From contig NZ_SRLD01000025.1 in assembly GCF_004745955.1 (NCBI RefSeq), forward strand, positions 1-64,000: a stretch of DNA of 64,000 nt, given 5' to 3'. Within the stretch, counting starts at the first letter, position 1. The number at the start of each line of letters is the position of its first letter. The DNA is from Hymenobacter elongatus. Lineage in GTDB: Bacteria; Bacteroidota; Bacteroidia; Cytophagales; Hymenobacteraceae. The position numbers were made by a program, and so were the translations under genes. The notes under the pieces are model-generated. The model did no database searches. It was given only the letters and a program-made list of their open reading frames with translations, and had not been told where the DNA came from. Shown here in pieces: positions 46,501-55,824 of the stretch.

Positions 46501-46884
46501 CTACGATACTTTCAAATTGCCGGAGGCCATGATCAGGAGCTGGCCCAGGTGGCGCAGCTGGTCGCCGAGGCCGTTGTGCAGATGGTTGCCGGCTACCTCG
46601 TGGGTGTTGCTGGCGGCTTTGGAGGATTGCTCGCCCAGGCGCTGCAGCAATGTGCTGGTGCCGACCCGGTCGCCGGCCTGGATGTAGCTTTTGAGCTGGT
46701 TCAGCTCGCCGGCAACCGTATCCAGCACGGCGATGCCCGAATTCTGCAGCTGCGGAGCCCAGCTGTCGATGATAGGAACAAGGCCGCTGGGGTCGTGGGC
46801 AAACGTGTGGTTGTTGAACAGGTCGCCCAGCGAGAGGTTGGTCGAATAGAGGTGGTCGTTGAGGTTGGTGGAGGAAAGGGCCAT
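46501..46884 (-). CDS. Hypothetical protein
   Basis: 127 residues starting MALSSTNLNDHLYS. Soluble, mainly helical; contains GDLFNNHTFAHDPSGLVPII, TLLQRLGEQSSKAASNTHEV and HNGLGDQLRHLGQLL. It has no signal peptide, Cys or known motif. It has a promoter-sized gap upstream and a strong terminator downstream, and its codon use is like that of neighbours, so I consider it real. I do not recognise the family. Confidence 0.6.
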   Translation of the reverse strand: MALSSTNLNDHLYSTNLSLGDLFNNHTFAHDPSGLVPIIDSWAPQLQNSGIAVLDTVAGELNQLKSYIQAGDRVGTSTLLQRLGEQSSKAASNTHEVAGNHLHNGLGDQLRHLGQLLIMASGNLKVS

Positions 46885-47007
46885 AGCGGTAGGAAGTAAG
46901 GGTGTAGCGGGTATCTACGGTTGGGCCGGGCGAGTCGTTGCTGGCAGCGTTAGCCTTGCACTTGCCAACGCAGTATCTTGGCGGCCTCATTCCGCACTGC
47001 TTCTTCT

Positions 47008-50000
47008 ATGCTTCCATCCTTCCGTCGCCTGCTGCCGCTGCTGTGGCTGTCCGTGGCTACTCTTCCGGCCCTGGCCCAGCGGGCTGGCGGCGGCCCACCC
47101 ACCCAGGACCCATTTGTCCGCCAGCAAGCACCAGCCCCCACGCGCGGCATCGGCAGCTACAAGGGCCATTCGTATGCGGGTGGTATCCTGACCATCCGGA
47201 GCACTACCGGGGGCACTGTGCGCGTGCAGCCGTGGGCCGAGGGCGTGGTGCGGGTGGAGTATTTTCCGGTCGGGCAGCCCGTGCGGGATATTGCCTCGGT
47301 GAGCGTGGTGCAGCCGGCCTACATTGTCGACAATCCCGGGCGGCTCAACCGCAAGCTGGAGCCCTACCTGAACAACGTGCAGCCCGACCGCAGCCTGGTA
47401 CGCAACCAGCCCGCCGCCCTGGTGTGGCCTCTGGTTACGAATACGGCGCTGGATTACGTAGTCCGGATCGACAAAAAAACCTTGCGGGTGAGCTACGAAT
47501 ACCGGGGCCAGCCCGTAGTGACAGAAGCCGGCGGCGTATTTCAGCAGCTGGCGGCGGGCGACGCGCCAGGCGGCATGGGCGTTTCGTTTCGCCTCGCCCC
47601 GGGCGAGCATCTCTACGGCACCGGCTCCCGCGCCCTGCCCCTCGACCGGCGCGGCCGCAAGCTCACGCTCTACAACGAAGCCCACTACAGCTACCAGAAT
47701 GGCGAGCCGACGCTGAACGTGAGCCTGCCCACGGTAGTGAGCAGCCGGGGCTACATGCTATTTTTTGATAACCATACGGCCGGCACGCTCGACTTGGGCG
47801 CCACCAGCCCGAACACGCTCGAATACCGGGGAGAAGGCCTGGAAAGCCTGGCCTATTTTATCGTGGCCGGTACTTCATACGCCGAAATCCTGGACCGCTA
47901 TACTACTCTGACGGGCAAGCAGCCCCTGCCGCCACGCTGGGGCATGGGCCTGATTCAGAGCCGCTTTGGCTACAAAACCGAACAGGAAATGTACCAGGTA
48001 GCCGGCCGCATGCGCCGCGCCGGCTTCCCGCTCGATGGCCTCGTGCTCGACCTGTACTGGTTTGGCGGCACCACCCGGCAGGGCGACTTCCGCTGGGTAC
48101 CCGAGTTTCCGGACCCGGCCCGCATGATGCGCCGCCTCGACTCGACGGGCATCAAAACTATCCTGATTTCGGAGCCTTACGTGATGCGCACTTCTCGCAA
48201 CGACGAGCTGGTACGCACGCAGGGCCTGGTGGGGCGCGGGCTGGATGGCCAGCCCTACACGGTCGAATCGTTCTGGGCCGGCCCGGCCACGCTCGTCGAT
48301 ATGTTTCGGCCCAAAGCCCGGCAATGGATGTGGCAACAGTACGACCGGCTGAAACAGGACGGCGTAGGCGGCTGGTGGAGCGACCTGGGCGAGCCCGAAA
48401 ACCAGCCCGCCGATATGGTATACGACCTGGGCCCCACCCGCCGCATTCACAACGCCTACGGGCAGGCCTGGGCCGCTATTCTCAGCGAGGGCTACGCCCG
48501 GCAGTATCCGCAGGAGCGGCTGTTCAATCTGTCGCGCTCGGGCTGGGCGGGCATGCAGCGCAACAGCGTGTTTCCGTGGTCAGGCGACGTGAACCGCTCG
48601 TGGGCGGGATTTCAGGCCCAGGTGCCCATTATGCTGAGCATGGGGCTGGGCGGCGTGGGCTACATGCACTCCGACGCGGGCGGCTTTTGTGCCGGGCCCG
48701 TCGATGCCGAGCTGTACACGCGCTGGCTTCAGATGGCCAGCCTCGGCCCTATTCTGCGCCCGCACGGCGAAGGCGTGCCCCCCGAGCCGTATTGGTACCC
48801 TGAGCCCTACCAAAGCATCGTGCGCGACTACACGCATTTGCGCTACCAGCTGCTGCCCTACCTCTACACCCTGGCCTGGGAAAACAGCCAGACCGGCACG
48901 CCGCTGGCGCGCCCCATGAACTACGGCGAAACCCGCCTCGATCCGCAATCCTTGCACCCACTACTTTCGGAAGAGGAAAAGGAACAGGTGACAGCCGAAG
49001 ACGCCAAGCCCGTGCCGACCTGGAACTGGAACACCCGAGCCTCCAGCACCTGGGGCCAGGCCCGCCTGCAGCAACGACAGCAACAGACCTTCGCGGAGCA
49101 AAACGCGGCGCCACTCACCAACGTCAACGACCAGTATCTGCTGGGGCCCAACCTGCTGGTGGCCCCGGTGCAGCAGCCCGGCCAGCGGCGACGCAATGTG
49201 GTGCTGCCAGCCGGCCGCTGGGTTGATTTCTATTCCCACCAAACGTTCAGTGGCAGCCAAACCGTAGGCATTGCCGCGCCATTGGCCCACATTCCGCTGC
49301 TGGTGCGGGCCGGCGCTTTTCTGCCCATGGCTCCCTACGTGGCTACCACCGCCCGCTACCGCACCGATACGCTCAACGTGCGCTACTACGCCGATGCAAC
49401 AGTGCCCGAGTCGAGCTTCACGCTGTATGACGACGACGGAAAATCGGCCCAGGCTCTCCGGAACGAACAGTTTGAGCTGATTTCCTTTACCGGCAAGGTG
49501 CGCAGCGGGCAGGCTGATATTGGGGTGAGTGTGAGCGGCCACGCCTACCCTACCGGCCCGGCGCGGCGCACCATCAACCTGGAAGTGCCACGCGTAGCGG
49601 CCGCGCCTACCGCCGTGCTGCTGAATGGGCAAGCTACACCGGCCACCGACTGGCAGTACGACGCCCTGCGCCAAACGCTGCGGCTGCGTTTCGAGCTCGA
49701 TAAAAAACCTATGGCGGTTTCTATCCGGGGGCTACAGCTCAACCAAGCACTGGCGACGACCTCGGCACCGGAGCAGCTGACGCTGGAGGCGCCCAGCAAC
49801 CGCACCTTCGGCGGCAGCACCGAGCTGCGCTATTCGCTACACGCGCCGGGCCAGTATCCGCTGCTTATCCGCAACAGCCTGGGCGAAGTCGTGCGCACGT
49901 TTGCGGCTACCGCGCAAGCGGCGGGCTCCTATTCCGTGGCCTGGGACGGGGCCGATGCCAGCGGCCAGCAGCTCCCCAACGGCGTATACACGGCCGAAAT

Positions 50001-50040
50001 GCAAGGCCAGCACCAGCGCCTGGTGCTGCTGCGCGACTAA
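47008..50040 (+). CDS. Secreted glycoside hydrolase family 31 enzyme with FlgD-like C terminus
   Basis: 1010 residues from MLPSFRRLLPLLW, signal peptide ending at LPALAQ. The N-terminal beta domain is followed by the barrel: LPPRWGMGLIQSRFGYKTEQ, FPLDGLVLDLYWFGG, GVGGWWSDLGEPENQP with the nucleophile Asp near 458, and PWSGDVNRSW with the acid/base Asp near 526. A DUF5110-like domain (YYADATVPESSFTLYDDDG) comes next. The last 85 residues (GEVVRTFAATAQAAGSYSV and GVYTAEMQGQHQR) are a FlgD-like Ig domain, which in Bacteroidota often serves as a T9SS-like or surface-retention tail. Substrates may be alpha-glucans or xyloglucan fragments. It is unlike the cytoplasmic GH31 at 37862. Confidence 0.9.
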   Translation: MLPSFRRLLPLLWLSVATLPALAQRAGGGPPTQDPFVRQQAPAPTRGIGSYKGHSYAGGILTIRSTTGGTVRVQPWAEGVVRVEYFPVGQPVRDIASVSVVQPAYIVDNPGRLNRKLEPYLNNVQPDRSLVRNQPAALVWPLVTNTALDYVVRIDKKTLRVSYEYRGQPVVTEAGGVFQQLAAGDAPGGMGVSFRLAPGEHLYGTGSRALPLDRRGRKLTLYNEAHYSYQNGEPTLNVSLPTVVSSRGYMLFFDNHTAGTLDLGATSPNTLEYRGEGLESLAYFIVAGTSYAEILDRYTTLTGKQPLPPRWGMGLIQSRFGYKTEQEMYQVAGRMRRAGFPLDGLVLDLYWFGGTTRQGDFRWVPEFPDPARMMRRLDSTGIKTILISEPYVMRTSRNDELVRTQGLVGRGLDGQPYTVESFWAGPATLVDMFRPKARQWMWQQYDRLKQDGVGGWWSDLGEPENQPADMVYDLGPTRRIHNAYGQAWAAILSEGYARQYPQERLFNLSRSGWAGMQRNSVFPWSGDVNRSWAGFQAQVPIMLSMGLGGVGYMHSDAGGFCAGPVDAELYTRWLQMASLGPILRPHGEGVPPEPYWYPEPYQSIVRDYTHLRYQLLPYLYTLAWENSQTGTPLARPMNYGETRLDPQSLHPLLSEEEKEQVTAEDAKPVPTWNWNTRASSTWGQARLQQRQQQTFAEQNAAPLTNVNDQYLLGPNLLVAPVQQPGQRRRNVVLPAGRWVDFYSHQTFSGSQTVGIAAPLAHIPLLVRAGAFLPMAPYVATTARYRTDTLNVRYYADATVPESSFTLYDDDGKSAQALRNEQFELISFTGKVRSGQADIGVSVSGHAYPTGPARRTINLEVPRVAAAPTAVLLNGQATPATDWQYDALRQTLRLRFELDKKPMAVSIRGLQLNQALATTSAPEQLTLEAPSNRTFGGSTELRYSLHAPGQYPLLIRNSLGEVVRTFAATAQAAGSYSVAWDGADASGQQLPNGVYTAEMQGQHQRLVLLRD

Positions 50041-50057
50041 GAGCCGCTCCGAACAGG

Positions 50058-50105
50058 AAAAAAGAACGTCATGCTTCGACTTCGCTCAGCATGACGTTCT
50101 TTTTT
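50058..50105 (+). terminator. Short family A hairpin acting as terminator
   Basis: AAAAAAGAACGTCATG and CATGACGTTCTTTTTT flank a 16-nt centre built of CTTCGACTTCGCTCAG. It stands 18 bp past the GH31 stop and ends in T6. The sequence is the same as the outer arms of the 17367-17474 element, so a repeat seems to serve as the gene's terminator. Confidence 0.7.
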
Positions 50106-50256
50106 AGCCTATTCAAATAGGTTTTAAGCAGCAGTTGGGAATTTTACGGCACACCTGATTCCGCCCTGCCTGCTCTGGCGTCCGCGCAGCCGAAGCTTCT
50201 CTACCGCCAGAACACAAGACTACCGTGGCACGCGAGCTTCGTCGGCCTCTGCTTTA

Positions 50257-50414
50257 GTAGCTGTTTGCGGTAGTTTCTGGAGTCATCCAAACGATGTAGA
50301 GACGCATAGTTGCGTCTCGTCGTTGAATGGTGCGGGCGAATCGTTCAACGACGAGACGCAAGTATGCGTCTCTACATCGTTCTGAGCGCTTTAAATGCCA
50401 GCTCAAACAGCTCC
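50257..50414. mobile_element. MITE-like element with family B core
   Basis: Ends GTAGCTGTTTGCGG and GCTCAAACAGCTCC, flanks TTA and TAA. The core has GATGTAGAGACGCATAGTTG / CAAGTATGCGTCTCTACATC with GTCTCGTCGTTGAA / TTCAACGACGAGAC arms (about 50293-50389). The preceding 50160-50250 contains scraps of family A (CTGGCGTCCGCGCAGCCGAA). Confidence 0.65.
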
Positions 50415-50475
50415 TAAGGCGCAGAAAGCTCGGAATGACGTTTTAGTAACGGCCTTTATCATTTTCAGCCACGGC

Positions 50476-51291
50476 CTAGTTAGCCAGCAGAGCCAGGTCC
50501 TGGAGAATCTGCTCGGCAATGGCTTGGCGGCCGGTCATGAATTTCTCGTCGGCGGGCTTGCCGTCTTTGGGTTCGGCATTCAGGGCAAACAGGTACACGT
50601 TGCCGCCCTGTTCGAGCCAGCCCACAAACCAGCCGTTGGTGAGCTTGGCCCGCTGCGTCCAGGCAGTGGTCCCGTAAAGCTTCCACTGAGGCGTAGTTTT
50701 GAGCAGGAATAATTCTTTGGTCAGGGCTTGGTTGCGAGGCGCAGGCGGCAATTTCTCGGCGTAGAGGTGGCGCAGAAAATTCACCATCTGAAACTGCGAG
50801 ATGCGCGAAACGCCGCCCATCCAGAACGTGTGCAGGGCCTCGGGCGTCACGACCATCTGCCCGAATTTGAGCTTGAAAAGCTGCTGCTGGTAGCGCTGCA
50901 CGCCTATTTCCTGGGCTACTTGCTGCATGCAGGGCAGGCAGGATTGTCGCAGCGCCTGGGGCAAGGTCAAATCCTGATTCCAGGCTTCGTTTTCGCGCTT
51001 CACCTGGTCCCAGCGGAAGGTGTGGCGGGCACTGGGAATGGCACCGGTTTCCAACCCGATAAGCGTATTGGGAATATCGAAGGTGGCCCCCGGCGAAAAG
51101 CCTTGGTTGCAGCGGGCCATGTCGTAGGCCGTGAAGCGGTTGGCTTTCTGGTCGTAGAGCAGAAAAGAGCCCCGCAGGCCGTAGCTGTCGAAGTATTTCT
51201 TGAAGTCCCGCTCGTTGAGTACCTGGGCGCTGGCGCTAAGGCTGGCACCGAGCCCGACGAGTAGAAAGAGAAATAGGGCCGAAAAACGCAT
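50476..51291 (-). CDS. Catalytically dead class D beta-lactamase homologue
   Basis: 271 residues from MRFSALFLFLLVG, signal peptide ending at SASAQ. The fold is clearly that of OXA enzymes: YDQKANRFTAYD, FSPGATFDIPNTLIGLETG, then SCLPCMQQVAQEIGVQRYQQ, FWMGGVSRISQFQMVNFLRH and GWFVGWLEQGGNVYLFALN. But the catalytic SxxK is ATFD (A69, D72), the SxV motif is SCL, and the KTG motif reads GTT. Serine acylation is therefore impossible. It may have become a binding or scaffolding protein in the periplasm, or be decaying, though the full-length frame argues against recent loss. No blaR/blaI partner adjoins. Confidence 0.85.
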   Translation of the reverse strand: MRFSALFLFLLVGLGASLSASAQVLNERDFKKYFDSYGLRGSFLLYDQKANRFTAYDMARCNQGFSPGATFDIPNTLIGLETGAIPSARHTFRWDQVKRENEAWNQDLTLPQALRQSCLPCMQQVAQEIGVQRYQQQLFKLKFGQMVVTPEALHTFWMGGVSRISQFQMVNFLRHLYAEKLPPAPRNQALTKELFLLKTTPQWKLYGTTAWTQRAKLTNGWFVGWLEQGGNVYLFALNAEPKDGKPADEKFMTGRQAIAEQILQDLALLAN

Positions 51292-51727
51292 CAGGCTAGC
51301 AGCTGGGAAGTGGAACGACGGGAGAAGGCGCGCTTCGGCAAGCTCTGTGCCTAAACGGGAAAAATACCAATCGGAGCGAAAAGATAATGGAATCGGCACC
51401 GTTCAACCGGCAGCTAGGCCGCTTACGAGCCGGGTTGCATCTTTGCCGTGCGGGGCCAGCTTTGTCGGCTGCTGGCCAGCGCCTCGCTACCACCACGGGA
51501 TGTGCGTAGTATTGTACGCGGCATGCTTCGGCCACTGGACACTAGCGCAGGAACCCCAAACCGGTGCTGTTACCAGCCCCTCAAGCGACAGACTTAGGTG
51601 ATTCATCGGTCACGAAGCGAACTACCGCGCCACCCCCAAAACCAATTTTAGCGGGACACAGTAGTACGCTCCCGTGGGGCTACGGCCCCGAGAACTGCTG
51701 CCTGTTTTCCACACTTTTGCAACGCTA

Positions 51728-52696
51728 ATGACCTCTCACCGCACGCTGGGCCACTCCGGCCTACAGATTGCACCGCTCGTATTGGGCGGCAATGTATTCG
51801 GCTGGACGGCCGACCAAGCCACTTCTTTCCGCATCCTCGACGCCTTTGTGGCTGGCGGCGGCAATGCCATCGACACCGCCGACGGCTACTCGGTGTGGGT
51901 GCCCGGGCATGTAGGCGGCGAATCGGAAACCATCATCGGCCACTGGCTCCGGCAGCGCGGCCGCCGCGACGATGTCGTAATTGCCACCAAAGTGGGCTGG
52001 GAAGTGAATGCTAAGAATAAGGGCTTGGCCAAAGACTACATCATCCGGGCCGTGGAAGGCTCGCTCAAGCGCCTCCAGACCGATTATATCGACCTGTATC
52101 AGTCCCACAAGGACGACCCGACGGTGCCGGTGACCGAAACGCTGGAAGCCTACGACCAGCTGGTGCGCGCCGGCAAAGTGCGGGTTATCGGAGCCTCCAA
52201 CTTCACGGCCCAGCGCCTGCGCGAATCGTTGGAGGCCAGCGCGCAGCACGGCTTGCCGCGCTACGAAACGCTGCAGCCGCTGTATAACCTCTACGACCGC
52301 GCCGATTTTGAGCAGAATTTGCTACCGCTGGTGCAGGAGCAACATATCGGCGTGATTCCCTACTACGGGCTGGCGGCAGGTTTTCTTACCGGCAAATACC
52401 GCTCGGCGGCCGACCTGCAGAAAAGCGCCCGGGGCGGCGGCGTAGGCCAGAAATACCTCAATGAAAAAGGCCTGCGCATTCTGGCCGCCCTCGATGCCGT
52501 AGCGGCCCGCCAGCAAGCAACGCCCGCCCAGGTAGCCCTGGCCTGGATTATTGCCCAGCCCGGCCTGACGGCTCCTATAGCCAGCGCCACCAGCCCCGAC
52601 CAGGTAGTGGAGCTGCTGCAAGCCGCCGAGCTGCAGCTCAGCCCCGACGACCTGGCGCAGCTGGCCCAGGCTGGCACCGGAGAAGCACAGAGTTAG
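51728..52696 (+). CDS. Aldo/keto reductase
   Basis: 322 residues from MTSHRTLGHSGLQIAP. The (beta/alpha)8 barrel has LVLGGNVFGWTAD, NAIDTADGYSVW (catalytic Asp and Tyr), VVIATKVGWEVN (catalytic Lys), IDLYQSHKDD (His) and IGASNFTAQRLRE. The NADP site near the C terminus includes TAPIASATSPDQVVELL. It resembles the YajO/AKR11-12 type of general aldehyde reductase. It is a single gene; a family C element follows 19 bp after the stop. CACTTTTG 8 bases ahead of the ATG may be a promoter box. Confidence 0.9.
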   Translation: MTSHRTLGHSGLQIAPLVLGGNVFGWTADQATSFRILDAFVAGGGNAIDTADGYSVWVPGHVGGESETIIGHWLRQRGRRDDVVIATKVGWEVNAKNKGLAKDYIIRAVEGSLKRLQTDYIDLYQSHKDDPTVPVTETLEAYDQLVRAGKVRVIGASNFTAQRLRESLEASAQHGLPRYETLQPLYNLYDRADFEQNLLPLVQEQHIGVIPYYGLAAGFLTGKYRSAADLQKSARGGGVGQKYLNEKGLRILAALDAVAARQQATPAQVALAWIIAQPGLTAPIASATSPDQVVELLQAAELQLSPDDLAQLAQAGTGEAQS

Positions 52697-52715
52697 GCGG
52701 CAGTCGATGTAGCTC

Positions 52716-52878
52716 AAGTACTCAAGCAAAAGTAACCGTAGCAAAAAAGACGGTCATGCTGAGCTTGTCGAAGCATCTCTACCGCTACGTCAGCACTGTT
52801 CAGCGAAGCGGTAGAGATGCTTCGGCAAGCTCAGCATGACGTTCTAAATTCAGTACGCTTACTTCTGCGCGATTACTT
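52716..52878. mobile_element. MITE-like element, family C, uninterrupted copy
   Basis: 163 bp with inverted ends AAGTACTCAAGCAAAAGTAA and (complement of right end) AAGTAATCGCGCAGAAGTAA. The family A palindrome inside has CGGTCATGCTGAGCTTGTCG and its complement. The copy at 115-487 is the same element carrying an insertion; this copy shows the empty site (CGT at 52737-52739). Confidence 0.8.
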
Positions 52879-52879
52879 A

Positions 52880-52981
52880 GACGGTGTTTGGGATTTATCA
52901 AAAACGCCGATTTCGTTTCATGCTTCATCTGGCGTCCACTTGCCGAAGCATGACGCGAAAAATAAAAACCCAAACACGTTC
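52880..52981. mobile_element. Short MITE-like element, family F, TSD TTA
   Basis: 102 bp, ends GACGGTGTTTGGGATTT and AAAAACCCAAACACGTTC, flanked by TTA at 52877-52879 and 52982-52984. Contains CATGCTTCATCTGGCGTCCA and CTTGCCGAAGCATGA. It is the sister of 8116-8216 and inserted into the last bases of the family C copy. Confidence 0.7.
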
Positions 52982-53152
52982 TTAATCTGATGGCCGCTTA
53001 CTGACCTACTACAAACCCGGTTAGCGGTAGCTTCAGAACTAACCGCGTACCAGTAAGTCAGCCAAAAACAGTGACTTGAGTAGCCGTCCACGATTTCTGT
53101 TCGTAGAAAAACGGGCGAGCCACCATTTGTCCGACTTGTGCTTTACGCTCCT

Positions 53153-53566
53153 ATGCCCAGAATCGAATCCTCTGCTCTTGCTTTTGTGGCCCTGCGCTGC
53201 CCGCGCTGCCACGAGGGGCCGCTGTTCACGCACCCAGCCCTGAGCTTTAAGTTTGCCCGCATGCCCGACAACTGCCCCATCTGCGGGCAGGCCTACGAAC
53301 CCGAACCGGGTTTTTACTGGGGTGCCATGTTCGTCAGCTACGGGTTTTCCGTCGCTATTTTTGCCATCAGCGGGGTGCTGTGCTACTACCTGCTCGGCGA
53401 CCCAGCCGTGTGGGTGTATGTGCTGACGGTAGCCGTTGCCAGCTTCGCGCTCATGCCGCTGGTGTTCCGCTACTCCCGGGCTATTATGCTGTATTTGTTT
53501 GGTGGCGTGAGCTATAAGCCGGACGCGCCCCGCAAAAGTCCCCTGGAACAGCCTTCGGCCTCCTGA
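53153..53566 (+). CDS. DUF983 family membrane protein
   Basis: 137 residues from MPRIESSALAFVALRC. The N-terminal zinc-ribbon-like pair CPRCHEGPLF and CPICGQAYEPEPGFYWG is the DUF983 signature. Two to three membrane helices follow (GAMFVSYGFSVAIFAISGVL, VYVLTVAVASFALMPLVF). The family is small and widely spread in Bacteroidota and Alphaproteobacteria; function is unknown. It has a T-tailed terminator at 53602-53639. Confidence 0.88.
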   Translation: MPRIESSALAFVALRCPRCHEGPLFTHPALSFKFARMPDNCPICGQAYEPEPGFYWGAMFVSYGFSVAIFAISGVLCYYLLGDPAVWVYVLTVAVASFALMPLVFRYSRAIMLYLFGGVSYKPDAPRKSPLEQPSAS

Positions 53567-53601
53567 GTATCACAGGCTCGAACCAGCACAACCACCTCTG
53601 C

Positions 53602-53639
53602 AAGGCCAGACGTTCGCCCCGCCGGACTCTGGCCTTTTT
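53602..53639 (+). terminator. Intrinsic terminator
   Basis: AAGGCCAGA-loop-TCTGGCCTTTTTG, 35 bp past the DUF983 stop. Confidence 0.75.
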
Positions 53640-53686
53640 GCGGCACCAAGCTGGGCTGTTTCGCGCGAAAAATCGGTACTTAGTCT

Positions 53687-55129
53687 ATGCTTCATCGTCT
53701 TCTACTCGCCGGGACCAGTGCCGTACTGGCGCTGACAACAGCCTGCTCTTCCTCATCGTCGGACGGCAGCGCGGCGCCGTGCGCCACTGTGCCGCCGGCC
53801 TACATCGTCAGGCATCCGGAGTGGGCCCGCAACGCCAGCATCTACGAGGTAAATATCCGTCAGTATACTCCTGAGGGAACATTCAAGGCTTTCGAGCAAC
53901 AGCTGCCGCGCCTGCAGAAAATGGGCGTGGGCATTCTCTGGCTCATGCCAGTGCAGCCCATTGGCCGACAACACCGCAAGGGTAAGCTCGGCAGCGCCTA
54001 CTCCATTCGCGACTACCGGGCCGTGAACCCCGATATGGGCACGATGGACGACCTGAAGCATCTGGTGGCCGAGGCCCACACGCTGGGCATGCACGTGATT
54101 CTGGACTGGGTGGCCAACCACACCGCCTGGGACAATCAGTTGGCCGTAGCGCACCCCGACTGGTTCACCAAAGACGCCGCCGGCCGGTTTCGCCCGCCCG
54201 TAGCCGACTGGCAGGACGTTATTGACCTCGACTACAGCAAGCCCGAACTACAGCGGTATATGCGCGAAAGCATGGCTTTCTGGGTGCGCGAGGCCGATTT
54301 CGATGGCTTCCGCTGCGATGTGGCCGGGCTGGTGCCCACGCCTTTCTGGGAGCAAACCCGGCGGGAGCTGGAGCAGATCAAGCCGGTATTTATGCTGGCG
54401 GAGTGGGACGAGCTGTTTCCGCCGACGTTCCTGAAGCCCGGCGAATTTGACCCCAACACGCACTTGCTGGAAAGAGCCTTCGACATGACCTACGGCCTGC
54501 GCCTGCACGACGTGCTCGACAGCGTGGCCCGCCACCAGCGCCCCGCCCACGACCTAAATACCTACCTGGCCCGGGAACGGCGGCGGTACCCGCCCAGCGT
54601 GTACCTGATGAACTTCACCACCAGCCACGACATCAACGCCTGGGACGGCAGCGAGTATGAGCGCCTGGGCCCCAACGTGCGCCCCATGGCCGTGCTGGCC
54701 GCCCTGCTGCCCGGCATGCCCATGGTATACAGCGGCCAGGAATCCGCCCTGAAAAAGCGGCTCGCCTTCTTCGAAAAGGATACAATAAACTGGGGCAACT
54801 ACCCGCTGGAAGACTTTTACACCAAGCTGCTTACTCTCAAAAAGCACAACCAGGCCCTGCTCAACGGTGACGTGTGCAGCCAGTTTCGGGCGCTGCCCGC
54901 CGCCGATTCCAGCGACGTGTACGCCTTTTTGCGCCGCAAGAACAACGCGGCCGTGCTGGTGGCCGTGAATGTGGCCGACAAGCCCCGGCAGCTACGCTTG
55001 CAGCACGTGATGGAAGGCAGCTACCGGGAGATTTTCACGGGCAGAATGCAGCGTTTGGCTACCGGTACCAAGCTAGCGCTGCCACCGCACGGGTATCAGG
55101 TGTATGAGCAAGTGACGGAGAAGCGGTAG
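53687..55129 (+). CDS. Alpha-amylase family (GH13) lipoprotein
   Basis: 480 residues. Lipoprotein signal MLHRLLLAGTSAVLALTTAC. The barrel starts ASIYEVNIRQYTPEGTFKAF; further on VILDWVANHTAWDN, FDGFRCDVAGLVP with the nucleophile Asp at about 211, MLAEWDE with the acid/base Glu at about 239, and FTTSHDINAWDG with the third Asp. A C-terminal beta domain ends the chain. The sequence is close to surface-exposed Bacteroidota alpha-amylases of the SusG kind but smaller. It likely degrades alpha-glucans at the outer membrane, in line with the secreted GH31 at 47008. Confidence 0.92.
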   Translation: MLHRLLLAGTSAVLALTTACSSSSSDGSAAPCATVPPAYIVRHPEWARNASIYEVNIRQYTPEGTFKAFEQQLPRLQKMGVGILWLMPVQPIGRQHRKGKLGSAYSIRDYRAVNPDMGTMDDLKHLVAEAHTLGMHVILDWVANHTAWDNQLAVAHPDWFTKDAAGRFRPPVADWQDVIDLDYSKPELQRYMRESMAFWVREADFDGFRCDVAGLVPTPFWEQTRRELEQIKPVFMLAEWDELFPPTFLKPGEFDPNTHLLERAFDMTYGLRLHDVLDSVARHQRPAHDLNTYLARERRRYPPSVYLMNFTTSHDINAWDGSEYERLGPNVRPMAVLAALLPGMPMVYSGQESALKKRLAFFEKDTINWGNYPLEDFYTKLLTLKKHNQALLNGDVCSQFRALPAADSSDVYAFLRRKNNAAVLVAVNVADKPRQLRLQHVMEGSYREIFTGRMQRLATGTKLALPPHGYQVYEQVTEKR

Positions 55130-55168
55130 ACGGAGCAGTATCTTTTTTGCGTCGAGCATTTTTTATTC

Positions 55169-55208
55169 TGTCGTCCTTCATCCAGCATCGCCGGATGAAG
55201 GATGACAG
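55169..55208. terminator. Hairpin between convergent genes
   Basis: CTGTCGTCCTTCATCC / GGATGAAGGATGACAG (one mismatch) between the GH13 gene and the pirin remnant, preceded by T-rich sequence. It may serve both. Confidence 0.6.
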
Positions 55209-55239
55209 ACGAGGTTTGCCGCCCCTCTTCCCCAAACCC

Positions 55240-55824
55240 CTAGTGCTGCCACTGGCCAAACTTGCCGCGCCGATAGTCGTCGTAGGCCTGCTGGATTTCC
55301 GCTTCGGTGTTCATCACGAAGGGCCCCTGGGCTACTACTGGCTCATCGAAGGGCTGGGCGTGGCCGAACAGCAGCACGGCATCGGCCGCACCGGCCTGAA
55401 TATGCAGCGAGTCGCCGTCGTTGTGAAACTCGACCAGGTGCAGCGCTTCGGCCGCCTGGCCATTGACGGTGAGAGCACCGCGAACAACGCAGAAAAAGAT
55501 GTTGTGCGCGGCGGGCACCGGTATGGTTAGCTCGCCCCCGGCCCGGAAGAAAATCGTGCTCAGCGTTACCTCCGAAAGGGTTTTGAACGCCGGCTGCTGG
55601 CCTTCCCAGGCCCCGGCAATCAGGTTGACCATTACGCAGCCTTCGTCGAGCGGGAGGCTGGGGATGTCCGGCTGCTGCAAGTCCACGTAGCGCGGCTCGG
55701 TCATTTTGAGGCGGGCGGGCAGGTTAAGCCAGAGCTGTAGAATCTCCAGGCCGCCGCCGTTTTTTTTAAATTCCGAAGACGATACTTCGGCATGAAAGTC
55801 GGTTGTTGGGGGCTGTACGCGCAT
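55240..55824 (-). pseudogene. Pirin family protein, N-terminal half missing
   Basis: 194 residues against about 280-300 for pirins. It begins MRVQPPTTDFHAEVSSSEFK and then matches the family closely: LEILQLWLNLPARLKM, PRYVDLQQPDIP and the C-terminal cupin with GHAQPFDEPVVAQGPFVMNT and YDDYRRGKFGQW. The first cupin with the H-x-H iron ligands is absent; only the following H-x-E (FHAE) remains. Only 33 bp separate its start from the YceI stop upstream, so the missing part is not nearby in another frame. Either a 5' deletion joined the remnant to YceI, or a shortened, metal-free protein is made. I favour loss of function. Confidence 0.65.

Noticed and set aside
50476-51291. Active class D beta-lactamase (resistance gene)
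   Set aside because: Catalytic Ser and Lys of SxxK are Ala and Asp, and KTG is lost.
53570-53640. tRNA-like sequence (GGCTCGAACC)
   Set aside because: No cloverleaf can be built; the region is a simple hairpin terminator.
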